The notes beneath the pieces were generated by a model. The model made no database searches. It worked only from the letters and a program-made list of their open reading frames with translations, and was not told where the DNA came from. From Galbula dea (Eukaryota; Chordata; Aves; Piciformes; Galbulidae), in NCBI GenBank assembly GCA_013399015.1, contig VWZX01006105.1:930001-994000 (forward strand): a DNA stretch of 64,000 nt, written 5' to 3'. Every line of letters starts with the position of its first letter. Position 1 is the stretch's first letter. This document shows positions 49,101 through 59,137 of the stretch, piece after piece. The position numbers and the translations under genes were made by a program.

Positions 49101-52100
49101 TGTAGTATATTTCAATCTGCAAATGCATCTGGGTAAATAGATGTAAAGAATCCTTATCTGGCGGGGAGAGGAGTCGTGGTGATGGGGAAGTGCTTTTGGA
49201 AGTGGTTAGGGGTTTTTAAAACAATTTATTTTAAATTATCAGCAATTAATTTAAAAATGTGAATCTTGGGATTATTTAAGAATATAAAAAAGTCTCTCTT
49301 CTGTCCCCACCAATCCACAGGAAACTAATGTTAAACTTTTGCTGGAAAGAAAACTGTTTTGAATTAGTTCAAAGTCAGATTTAAACAGTACTGAAAGATG
49401 AAGTGTGTATTTTACCAATGGAGCCAAAGTTGAAGTTGTCTAAGCTGGTAGGACAGCATTTTCTACAGATGCCACACTTTCACCTGTGGGCAGGAGGTCT
49501 TAAGTCATGTTGGAGCTTTCTTTTTCCTAGTATCCTCAGTGTTCAGAGTAAATATGCTTTTTACTTTTTTGTTTTGTGTTGTTTGGTATACTATAGCATA
49601 AAGGGAAAAACTCCACTTTTTCTTTTTTTTATGTTTTCCCAGTCATCTCTTGAGGGTGTCTCAGACTAGTGTCACAGATTATTTCAGCAGTAACCAGACA
49701 GTGAGACATTTGGCTTCCCTCATCAGAAAAATTCACTGCTAAATTTATTTGAGGTCCCTTTGACCAATTTCCCTGTGTAGTCTGTAACTAATTGGCAGCT
49801 TCTAGGTTATGTTTTCAGAGAGCAAAGACGCTTTCTGAAAGCTCTGGAGGAAAGAGCTATTTAATTAATTCACATTTTCTAGTTCCACGTGGGAACTGGA
49901 GCAGGTTGCAGCTTGGTAGTATTGCGTAGGGTGTGCTAGAGGTTTTGTAGGTAGTAGGACACTGAGCGTGTGTAACTCTTTCTGGGTTGGATTCAGAGCA
50001 TGAGCTGGTTAGCTGTGCTCTTAAACAGCTTGCCTTTTCATATAGGCTGGTGCAATACAGCTGAGTTTGGTCAAATTAATCCTGATTTACACTGAACGTG
50101 AGTGAGATCAGAACTAGGTTTCTGGGCTTTTTGTGTTGACTAATCCTTGCAGTGCAGTGAATCAGAATATGAACCCTGTGAAACTAGGGCAGCTAATTTT
50201 GAAGAACTTGAGGAATGTTTTCCATATGTTCTAACAGGTGGCTATTTTCTTTCTTCTTTGATTCAAGTAAAAGACCCGTGTTGGTTCTTCAGAATGACTC
50301 TCTCTACTCTCAGAGGCGTCCATATACCAGTGAAGACGAGGCCTGGAAAACCTTCCTTGAAAATCCTCTTACAGCAGCTACCAAAGCTATGATGAGCATC
50401 AATGGTGATGAAGACAGTGCAGCTGCCCTGGGACTGCTGTATGATTACTACAAGGTAGATTGACATGGGTACACACTGGCAGCAAGCGAAGCTCTTGTTC
50501 CGCCTGTGGAAAAGGTGTCATTTGCTAGTGGGTTTTATGAAAACTATGAATAGATCACAAGGACTTCAAATTAGGTCGTTTTTAGATGGAAAAATTCCAT
50601 GTTCCTTTTTCTTAAAATTTTTTATAGCTCAGTAAAATAAGATCCCCTGGATCTTAATGTAGTGGGTCAAAAGCTTCAGCAACACTTCACCTGTTGACTC
50701 CAGGTTCTGCAGGAGGTGATGTATTACAGAATTAGTCAGGAAGAATGAGACTTTGGGAGCATGTCCTTGTCTGAACACATGGAGAAGGAAACTTCTCTGG
50801 TTTTGCTCGTGTGGTCACTGTTCTGGTGGGATAGTTGGCTTTTGCTGGGGCTTTGATGTGCTACTTTAGTCTCAGTTGATACTAAGCTATAATTACAGAC
50901 TTTTGGTGGCATGTAGGGTGGAAGTGTCTACCTAAAGGAGTTACTGTCTGCATCCCCCTCCCTCTAACCTTCGGTGAGCTTCAGCTGCTGTAGTGTTAGT
51001 CGTTTGGCAACTGCGGTTGTCTTCCCCAGCGTTTACAGTCTTCTCAAGACATGCATCTTCCTAGATGCTTGCAGGTGAATCAAACACAGTCAAAACAGAT
51101 AACCCTCTGGTTTTCACGGGATACGTTTTGCTGAGCTTTCCTAAATATCAGAAGTCTAAGCCAGGATAGTTATCTCTGGTCCATGTCCAAGTCAGTGAAG
51201 ATCAGCAGGCATTGCCAGGCAGGGAGGTGTACTGCTGGTGCTAGACACCTGCATTATGGTGGTCTAGCTCAATGGGTGGAGTTGCCTGTTTTATCTTTGA
51301 GTTTGCAGGGAGGCTAAGAGGCTGACTTGGCTCATGTGCCTGACACTTTGGCTAGCGTACTTTAAGAGTAGTGAGTGCAATTGCCAGCTTCGGTAAGCTC
51401 TTCAGACATGAGGAGAGGTTGACTTGTGCATACAAAATCCTTGCCTGCCCTTTTAAGAGTTGAACTAGTCTTATGTATCAAAATATTCTTGTAATGCTTA
51501 ATATGGAGATTAGCACTCCACGTACACGACAAAATGCCACAGACTCACTGATGTGGATGTTATTCAGCTAGTTTTGTGAGGAAAAACTGGCTTTGTTTTG
51601 TGCTTGTGCTTGCTATGCTTTTGGAAAAAAACCCCAACACTAGCACCAGAAAGATTCTGATCCACAAAATCAATTTTGATTTCTAAACTTGTAGGTTACA
51701 GAGTGTTGATGTTGGTCCATCATCCTTGGCAAAGCAGAAGGGATTTGCTCTACATTCATGTCTAAGTTAGAGTTTCCTCTTCTGTTTGGGTATTAGTTGA
51801 TGTACAGAAAGTCAGTGGGAGAACAAGTATGCCGCACACTTGGGTGAAGCGAAATGGTTAGAGGTTGAAAGATTTATTGCGAGCTGCTATGAAGTAATAG
51901 TAGAGGGATGACATCCAGGCATTTCTGATACGCCCCCTCTGCAATATTAAAGGCAGCTGATGAGATCACCTTCATATTAAAAAAGAAAACAAACCCAAAT
52001 AACCCCAACAACAAAACCAAACAAGCCAAATTTTCTTCCATTTGACTAATAGCTCAGCCATCATTAATAAAGCCTTACAGGAAACAGATTTTTTTTATCA

Positions 52101-55100
52101 CAATCTAAAGTTTAGGAGTATTATCCCAAGGCAGCTTGGAATCATAGAATGGTCCAGGTTGGAAGGGACCTTAGAGATCATCTAGTTCCAACCCCCCTGC
52201 CATGGGCAGGGATGCCACACACTAGACCAGGTTTCCCAGGGCCACATCCAGCCTGGCCTTGAAGAAGGAAGACCCTTGTTTTTCAGTGACTAGTTAATGT
52301 TTGCTTCCTAGCAGTCTTCAGCTAGAGGTTCTCCAAATTTTGCTGGTTACCATGGAAAAAACCAATTCTGATGTTACTGGAGATTCCAGGTAATGAGGAA
52401 GAGCCAGAACTTAAGTTTTAGTCAGGGGCTGTCTAGAGAGGTATGCTGTTCATCCAGATATGCCATCAGCCTTTGAGTTAACAGTAAAGCAGTGGTTTCC
52501 TGTGATGCACCTAAGCTGGCAAACACGGGCAATATCTCAGGAGGCTTCAGTAAAGGAAGGTGGTGGGAGTTTACTACTCCTTACCACCAGGCTGTGTTTG
52601 CTTTGCTCATTCTTGGGGTATGTTGAGGGCGAGAGAAGTCTTGGGCACCATGTGTGAGTTTTCAGAGAAGCTTGCATGGATTGCTGTGCAGTTGAGGGGA
52701 CTTGAGCACTATGGAGTTCTGCCAGCAGTAGCAAGAGCCGCTTGGATCACTGGAGCACTGGCTGTATGCTCCAGTGAACCAAGCCACCACAACTAGAAGC
52801 ATTTACCTTCTGTATGCCTTGGTCTTGCAGCACAGCCAGGAACATAGCATGTGTCTGTGTGTGGATCGAGTGGCTTGTGTGGTAGGTGTTGTAGTATGTG
52901 GTGTTTTCAGGGTGAATCCTGCCCACAGCATAGAATATGAATAGCAGTATCATACTCATAAGTGCAGAGAGAGCACTAATGGTTACTTTTTGTTTATAAA
53001 AGGTTTAATACACCTTGGGTCAGTGTGTTGTTCATGGCCATGGACAAAACTGAGCTGTAGCATCCCATTACAGTTATTGGACTTGACCTTCCCTGAGTCC
53101 CCTGATGTCCAAGGAGAAAGGAAAGCCTTGAGTAGTCTTTGAGGGAGTGGCAAAGATATCACATGTGCTTGGGGGAGGGGCTGTGGAACAGTGTCCTTTC
53201 ATAAGCCTTTTGCTCATCCAGCAAGCTGAACCCTGCCAGCCTGCAGAGGAGAAAACTAGAACTCCCACCACAAACCATGTGGGCTCTCTTGGTCCTGCTC
53301 ACTCCAGTGCTGGTGCTCCAGCCAGTGATGGCCAGCTTCCTGCACTGATTTTTCCTGCTGCTTAGCACTGCCAGAAGCCCAGGGCTGGCACAACTGGCTG
53401 GGATGGTTGCACAAGGATCTGTGGGGCACTGTCCGGGGTGGGCCTGACATCCGAAAGTGCAAACACTGGTCACACTGTAATGCTAATAATGACTGGAATC
53501 AGAGAGCGATACTTTCTTAATTTGACCAAATGGCTGTGTTTTGAAGAGCTAAATTTTTGTGTGTGTGAGAGGAAGAATGTAATTTCAGCATGTCTTGTAT
53601 TTCCCAGGTTCCAAGGGAAAGGAGATCTTCAACTGCTAAACCAGAGGTAGAACATCCTGACCAAGACCATAGCAAAAGGTATGAGTTTTCGTTATTGTGT
53701 GTCTGCTTACCTCCCTTCACTCCTAAACCACCAAAGCTGCTGAAGTAAAGTAACTCTTTGCACTGCAGTGTTGTGCTGGAAGAGAGAAATTATATGCTCT
53801 TACTTTGTGCCTCAAATTCCTGTGCTGCCCCAGGAACAGGACAAGATTGGACCATGTCATGGAGTCCTGAGGCCTAAACTACTTCTCATTGCCTTCATCT
53901 GTTTTCTCTCTGCTAGTGTTATACAGTCAGTGTAGCAGAATTTGCTCTTTTTTAACAGTAGGCACAGACTGGTAGCACAGGTATACTGCTCCAAGGCTGT
54001 GGAGGTGTCTTGGTGACCCCTTTATTCTTGCATGATGTTGGTGACTGCTGGTTTTGTTCTCGGATGTCAGCAGCATTGCTTCTTCATGCATGGGCTGATA
54101 GGGAAGGACTTCAAAGGGCCTGTGATTTAGTTTTGGTTTTGTATTGTTTGTGGACTTCTTTTGTATCCTCTGCAACTCCTCCTTTATTTTTCCTTTTCCT
54201 GCTCTCCTACTCTTGTGCCTCCCAAGCATAAGATGATACTGATTAAGTAGATATCACAAATGTGAGGTTCATTCAAGCCAAGCTTCCACTTCTACCATCC
54301 TCTTCTTTTGGATAGACTAGAATACTTTTCAGGATTCAAGGTGAGGTTTTGTGGTCTGACTGAGCCAATCAAATGACTTGTAGAGAAGAGCAGTCAGTTT
54401 CCCAGCCATGTGTTCCTGCTGCTCCCCTGGTACCAGCTCCAGTCTTACACTGACCCATCACCCAGCACCTATCAGGGAAAAAAGAAGTCGGTAGTTTTCT
54501 GCCAGTGGAACAAGCTGAAGTGGCTCACCAAGGGGATAGGGGAGCATCAAAACTGGTGCAAAGGAGAGGGCAGGACCACATTGTGGGTAGGGAGAAAGAG
54601 AAGATAGGCTGACTTAATGGCTTAGTTGTGAGGTCAGCTCAGCCACAGATCTTCTTGTTGCCCTGGCAGAAATGAGTGTGGTGGTGTGGAGAGTGGGACA
54701 TTGTGTAAACCACTGTCTGGAGTCTTTTAGTGGATTTTCTTGAGGGTTTGTGTACAAGAGAGGGGTGTGATTTCTCTATTAGTGCTTTCTGGGAGGTGTG
54801 CAGTCCTGGGGCAGAGGAGCAACCTTACTCTCAGTCCTACTCCATCAACCAAAGAGCAGTTTACCAATGTATGGTGGGTAAAGCCTCAGAGTCTTTAGTT
54901 TTGGACTGCTGTTTTACAGGCAGTGAGGATCTGGGCTGTGAACCCCCTCACCTTTGCCACAGGGTAATTCATCTCCAAAGAAGTGGGGCTGTTTGCAGTG
55001 GGTGAGGGTTTGTTGGTTGTTGAGGGGTTTTTTTGGTGTTTTTTTGGTGGTTGTTTGTTGGGGTTTTTTTGAGGGGGGAGGTTTTTTTGAGTTTCTCAGC

Positions 55101-58100
55101 TTTTCAGCTTAGGATTGAGCTGTTCTGCACAAGCAGGAGAATTAGTGATAGCTGTCCTTATTCAAAAGGCTGAGAAATATTTCTAGCTCTTCTTTAATGA
55201 GAAAATGATCTGTATAATTTATGTTTTGTTTTGTTTGTTTTGTCCTTCAAAGGAACAGCATCCCAAATGTAACAGAGCAGTCACTCATTTCTGCTGGAGA
55301 AAACAGAGTCCAGGTTCTGAAAAATGTGCCTTTCAATATTGTTCTTCCACACACGCCCCAGATGGGCATGGACAAGAGAGGCCACCTTACAACCCCTGAC
55401 ACAACAGTCACCGTTTCAATCGCCACAATGCCCACCCACTCGATCAAAACGGAGACGCAGCCGCATGGCTTTGCTGTGGGCATCCCACCAAGCGTCTACC
55501 ACCCTGAGCCTCCTGAGCGGGTGGTGGTCTTTGACAGGAACCTCAACCCCGACCAGTTCAGTTCCAACACCCAGCCTCAAAACTCCCAGAGGCGAACGCC
55601 AGACTCCACCTTCTCAGAGACTTTCAAGGAGGGTGTGCAAGAGGTACCAATAGAGGCAGTTGCTCTGTGTGTATGTGTGTGTGTGTCTTGATCTGGGTGA
55701 AGAGATCCAGTTCCATCTTCAATTGTTCTTGTTATGTGAGCCAGAAATCTGTCCAGTGATTTAGGAATAGAAGACTTTCTCAGAAAGGTGCATAATTTAG
55801 TAAATAAAACCTTCAAAACATGAAATCCTTATCAAAAGCAATTGACTAATCTTCCCAGTGATAGAATCTCTGGCTTGCAGAATGTGGAAATAGTTATCTC
55901 AGTCACAGCACCGGGCCAGGTTTTGCAAGGGTTCAGCACTCTGCGGTGCCTTTGCAGGTACCAAAGAGAAGTGACAATGTCTGTAAGCTTCCTTACTGCT
56001 AGTTTCTAGGCGTGGTCTGTCAGTGAAAAACAGTTGGTTTGTTTAGGAGCTTTGAGTGAGAGGTAAACCTAGATGAAAATCCATGGGTTTTGTTTTATAG
56101 TACCAACTGAGAACAGAAGTGTAACCATGCTTTGATTTTTAAGCCAGACCTCAACAAACTCTGTAGCTATGCCCCTTTATTTGAGCTTTGGGAAAGCTTT
56201 AGAATGTTGTCCTAAGCTGACTCAGAAGGCTTGTGAGATGTTGTGCTTAGTTCACACACAAAAGTTTTGAATTAAACTCCTGCTTAACTGTCCTGTTTGC
56301 ACAGACCAAAAATCAGTTATCTTATGATCAATTTGCCTGCCAGAAATTCTGTGGTAACAAGTATCTGTTTAATCTTGACTTTTCTTGTTGCTAGTGTTTT
56401 AATGTTAGTGTTGTGTCTACCCCAGGTTTTCTTTCCTACTGAACTGAATCTCCGAATGGCCAACATGAATTCAGAAGATTATGTTTTTGACAGCATCTCT
56501 GGGTAATGCTTTAAGGCCTCCATTTGTTCTTATCCTCCTATTCTCTTGCAGTTGTCTGTGAGCAAGCAATACAGCTCATACCCTTCTGTGCCAAGTCTCT
56601 GTTAGGCACTGGGGGGGCTGTGGGTCTCAAAACCACAATGAAGTCTTCTCATTTGAATTTCAGAGTTCAAAATCCTACCAGTATCTTTAAGGAAAACTAC
56701 TTCAAGGAAAACTACCTGCAGGGTTGGAAATACCACCCAGTTTCAGTTGCTGTCCTTGTACCAGCTGCATGGCCCATGGGAAGATGCAGTGCCCTTTCAC
56801 AGCTCTGCAGTGGTCTTGGAGTTGCTTCCAGCTGTGCGCCTCTCCCTAGTCTGCTTACCTTGCTCTCTCCCATCTGGAAATACACAGCAGGAATAGGAAT
56901 CGTGAAACTAATCTCAGCTCTAAGGGAGGAGAATAACCTAGTTGTTTGGCTAGTTGCAATTGACCAAGAGGGAAGAGAAAAGCATGGCCCTGAATGGCCT
57001 CTTAGCTTGTGAATTTAATTGCTAGTAGATTCTTTTCCATGAGAGCAGCTTGCTACTTTCAGCCTGAATAGGGAGTTTCCAGTCTTGCCTGTTGATATGT
57101 CTTGGAATTTAGCTTGCCAATAACTTCTCTTAAATATTCATTCATGAAAGAAATGATTGAAAAAGGGACTCATCTTGTCTTCCATACTCCTTGCCTGTTG
57201 ATGGCTCAGTGAGTCAACTGACAACTTGGGAATTTCTGCAAATTAAATGTGGAACATTTAAGCAGCTTTCCAGGAAAATGCCTTAGGAATCACTGCCCTT
57301 TTCGCTCCGTAGGAATAACTTTGAATACACTCTGGAAGCCTCCAAGTCTCTCCGACAGAAGCCTGGGGACAGCACGATGACTTACCTGAATAAAGGTCAA
57401 TTTTACCCAATCACACTGAAAGAAGTCAGCAGCAGTGAAGGAATCCATCATCCCATCAGTAAAGTCCGAGTGAGTGGCAGCTCTTGTGGTTTCTTGGGAA
57501 AGAGGGTGTGTACAATGGCAGCCTTAAACTCTCCCCAGGTGCAGTAATCTACACCAAAGCATCAGCATGAAGGCCAGCTTACCTGCTTTCTTACATCAGT
57601 GTTCATTCCTTTGCTGTCCACCTACTTCCAGACCAACCCATCCTGGCTCAGTTTGTTAAGAAGTGGTGTCAGCACTTGTGTAAAGGTGATGCAATACCTG
57701 GAATGAGATCCTTGAACTCCAGTTAGGAGAGCAGTTCAGCTCATCTCTGTTGATGACCCAGAAAGCACTGCTGTCTGTCTTCCTGTTCGGCAGCAATGTG
57801 ACAGGTATACTTGCAGTGCATCAAGTTGGAAAACGTAAAGAAGAATACCAAAGACAGCTTCCAAAACAAATGTAGTCTCTGGCCTTTTCTCTTCCACGTG
57901 TTTATGGTTTATTGTTGGTTGGGTTTTGTTTTTTTTAATCTTGCCCCCTCCCCCTCCTTTCAGAGTGTCATCATGGTTGTGTTTGCTGAAGACAAAACAA
58001 GAGAAGATCAGCTTAGGCACTGGAAATACTGGCACTCAAGACAGCACACAGCCAAACAAAGATGCATTGACATAGGTAAGGAACAGTCTCATTGCTGATG

Positions 58101-59137
58101 TCAAACTCCAAACCTAATTCCTTGGCAAGGTTTGGTTTTCTGCCAAAGCTTTGTTGCTTTAAGGAACCTTTAGATCATGCCCATTGCTACCCATAGCTTT
58201 GTTGAAAGCCCAGAGAGAGCTTTTGATTGCTTGGAGCTAATGCTGTTGTTTTTAGGACTCTTTAAAGAGGGTAAAGAGGAGGATTTTAGTTGGTGAGCAG
58301 GCTGAGTTTAAGGGTTTGCACTGAGAAATCTAATACCCTCCTCCAAACCACAGTTGCTTTGGCATATCCTGATGCTTGTAGCTAACTCTCAGCTTATAGA
58401 CTCTGTGGCTGCCCTATGTAATGTGTTTCTTCAATGGACAAGATTGTCATAGAAATACCTCAATGCCAGCGATCCTCCTTTCCACAGCTTCACTTACAAC
58501 TGGTCTTTGGTACACATAAAAAACACTGCAAATTTCCACTTGCCTCCACACAAGGCTGGGGCTGGCTTGTTTCCAGCCTCTTCTGGCTCGAGTCTGGGTT
58601 GTACTCCTCATCCCTTCCTTCTGTGAATAAAAGCAGGGATTAATCACTTGGCACTTAAAGCAGACGCGCATGCAAATCTTTGTTATTGAAGGAGTTTTAT
58701 TGAGAGCTTATGCCCTTGTTGTACAGGGTAGAGTTTCCCTGCACGCAGCAGGTTATGGCACAGGAGCTGGTATTTGGGATGTCTGCTTTTCTCACTGGAG
58801 TTTCTAGTTTGGAGTTTCTGTGGAGTGCTGTTTTCCTACTTTCTCCTGTTTGCTGGAGGGTTTTTTTGTTTTTATACGAGAACCATTTCCAGCCTTTTTA
58901 ATTATCCATTCTTATGTACAGTTCAGCTTCTTTTGCCTGCAAAGGGGTTGGTAAGGAGTTGTAGTATGTGGCTGCTTTGTGTGATTAAGGACCCCAATGC
59001 TATCACCTCTTCCTTTCCCTCATGCCTCCTTCTTTCTAACAGCTGACTACAAGGAGAGCTTCAACACCATCAGTAACATTGAGGAGATCGCCTACAATGC
59101 CATATCCTTCACTTGGGACATCAACGAGGAAGCAAAG
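46115..59137 (+). CDS. GRHL1: GRHL1 gene, coding exons 1-8 (3' part outside window)
   Basis: GRHL1 (LBP-32/MGR) is a Grainyhead-family nuclear transcription factor of epithelia that controls barrier and desmosomal genes as a dimer on AACCGGTT-type sites. Exons 46115-46134, 50268-50454, 53608-53678, 55253-55643, 56426-56502, 57313-57469, 57964-58075 and 59043-59137 join in frame into 370 residues, collinear with the first 60% of the human protein (618 residues). The N-terminal activation region covers residues 1 to about 245. The Grh/CP2 DNA-binding domain begins near residue 249 and continues past the window. The ATG was chosen because MTQDYDNKRP matches the human start MTQEYDNKRP and because a G sits at position -3. 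The dimerisation domain and part of the DNA-binding domain lie to the right. No disabling change is seen. Confidence 0.97.
46185..46190. promoter_or_regulatory. ACCGGT core, candidate Grainyhead site in GRHL1 intron 1
   Basis: The palindrome ACCGGT (context GACCGGTG) lies 50 bp past the exon 1 donor, inside the CpG island. Grainyhead factors prefer AACCGGTT, so the core matches but the outer bases do not. Autoregulation is possible, but a six-base match can occur by chance. Confidence 0.3.
46240..47072. repeat. Assembly duplication around the N gap in the CpG island
   Basis: Bases 46261-46403 recur identically, as far as I can compare by eye, at 46929-47071. The 20 bases at 46240-46259 recur at 46770-46789. 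Single-N joins sit exactly at 46260 and 47072, the block borders. This is the pattern of overlapping contigs placed twice, not of a biological repeat. Confidence 0.85.
47092..47138 (+). CDS. Candidate alternative first exon of GRHL1
   Basis: An ATG with G at +4 opens a 15-codon frame ([15 protein letters not shown] plus two bases), ending at a consensus donor, GTAAGG. The phase is the same as that of canonical exon 1, so splicing to exon 2 would give a GRHL1 variant differing only in its first residues. It lies in the same CpG island, about 1 kb downstream of exon 1. I do not recognise the peptide, and expression is unproven. It could also start an unrelated transcript or be chance. Confidence 0.4.
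47518..47592 (+). repeat. G/T-rich low-complexity tract
   Basis: It contains GGTTGGTAGTTTGGG, then GGGGGTTTTTGGGGGG and TTGTTTTTTG blocks, in GRHL1 intron 1 just past the CpG island. Confidence 0.7.
49067..49094 (+). repeat. 14-bp tandem duplication
   Basis: ATTTCACAACTTTT occurs twice back to back in GRHL1 intron 1. Confidence 0.85.
50268..50454 (+). CDS. GRHL1: GRHL1 exon 2
   Basis: It begins inside the Asn codon after ATTCAAG and encodes [37 protein letters not shown] and [20 protein letters not shown], which are near-invariant across the GRHL family. The donor is GTAGAT and the exit phase 0. This is the family-typical N-terminal activation segment. Confidence 0.97.
51979..52030 (+). repeat. 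A/C-rich low-complexity tract
   Basis: AAAGAAAACAAACCCAAATA is followed by CCCCAACAACAAAACC, the same type as the tract at 24757-24812. Confidence 0.65.
52139..52266 (-). mobile_element. CR1 LINE 3' end, antisense
   Basis: The first bases AATCATAGAATGGTCCAGGT, then GGAAGGGACCTTAGAGATCA, are the reverse complement of the CR1 3' terminus. The copy continues into CCTGCCATGGGCAGGGATGC and stops after about 127 bp. It is strongly 5' truncated and antisense to GRHL1. Confidence 0.9.
53608..53678 (+). CDS. GRHL1: GRHL1 exon 3
   Basis: It encodes [20 protein letters not shown] and HSK, matching human GRHL1. The acceptor is TTCCCAG and the donor is GTATGA inside an arginine codon. Confidence 0.96.
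53679..55252 (+). other. GRHL1 intron 3
   Basis: This 1.6-kb intron contains nothing recognisable apart from a G/T-rich tract at 55003-55086, close to the exon 4 acceptor. Confidence 0.7.
55003..55086 (+). repeat. G/T-rich tract before GRHL1 exon 4
   Basis: Several runs of three to six G (GGGTTTG, GAGGGG, TTGGGG, GAGGGGGGAGG) are separated by T runs, ending about 170 bp upstream of the exon 4 acceptor. Confidence 0.75.
55253..55643 (+). CDS. GRHL1: GRHL1 exon 4 (large N-terminal exon)
   Basis: With 391 nt it is the largest coding exon seen. It encodes [53 protein letters not shown], a consensus-like sumoylation motif (IKTE), [16 protein letters not shown] and [18 protein letters not shown]. 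These are collinear with human GRHL1. The acceptor is TTCAAAG and the donor is GTACCA, followed 22 bp later by a GT microsatellite. Confidence 0.97.
55666..55686 (+). repeat. (GT)n microsatellite just past GRHL1 exon 4
   Basis: An interrupted GT run of about 21 bp starts 22 bp downstream of the exon 4 donor. Confidence 0.85.
56426..56502 (+). CDS. GRHL1: GRHL1 exon 5
   Basis: It encodes [20 protein letters not shown] and FDSIS plus a split glycine, against VFFPSDLSLRMPGMNSEDYV in human. The acceptor is ACCCCAG and the donor is GTAATG. Confidence 0.95.
56689..56715 (+). repeat. 15-bp tandem duplication
   Basis: AAGGAAAACTAC recurs with a period of 15 bp in GRHL1 intron 5. Confidence 0.8.
57313..57469 (+). 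CDS. GRHL1: GRHL1 exon 6 (start of Grh/CP2 DNA-binding domain)
   Basis: It encodes [40 protein letters not shown] and [11 protein letters not shown], the beginning of the immunoglobulin-like Grh/CP2 DNA-binding domain. The acceptor is CTCCGTAG and the donor is GTGAGT. Confidence 0.97.
57964..58075 (+). CDS. GRHL1: GRHL1 exon 7 (DNA-binding domain)
   Basis: It encodes [20 protein letters not shown] and [17 protein letters not shown], which is nearly identical to human GRHL1. A strong CT tract precedes the acceptor and the donor is GTAAGG. The exit phase is 1. Confidence 0.97.
59043..59137 (+). CDS. GRHL1: GRHL1 exon 8 (DNA-binding domain, last exon in window)
   Basis: It encodes [20 protein letters not shown] and [12 protein letters not shown]. 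The acceptor is TTCTAACAG and the donor is GTATGC, with exit phase 0. The next family block (VFISVNCLSTDF) is not found before 64000, so the next exon lies outside the window. Confidence 0.97.

Larger units (their letters stand above)
46135..50267 (+). other. GRHL1 intron 1
   Basis: This intron is about 4.1 kb as assembled. Its first kilobase is CpG island with a 228-base N gap (46542-46769) and a false-looking duplication. The rest is AT-rich, with a GT-rich tract at 47520-47592 and a 14-bp tandem duplication at 49067-49094. No further gene is seen. Confidence 0.8.
50455..53607 (+). other. GRHL1 intron 2
   Basis: This 3.2-kb intron contains an A/C-rich low-complexity tract at 51979-52030 and a CR1 3' end at 52139-52266. 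No gene is seen. Confidence 0.75.
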
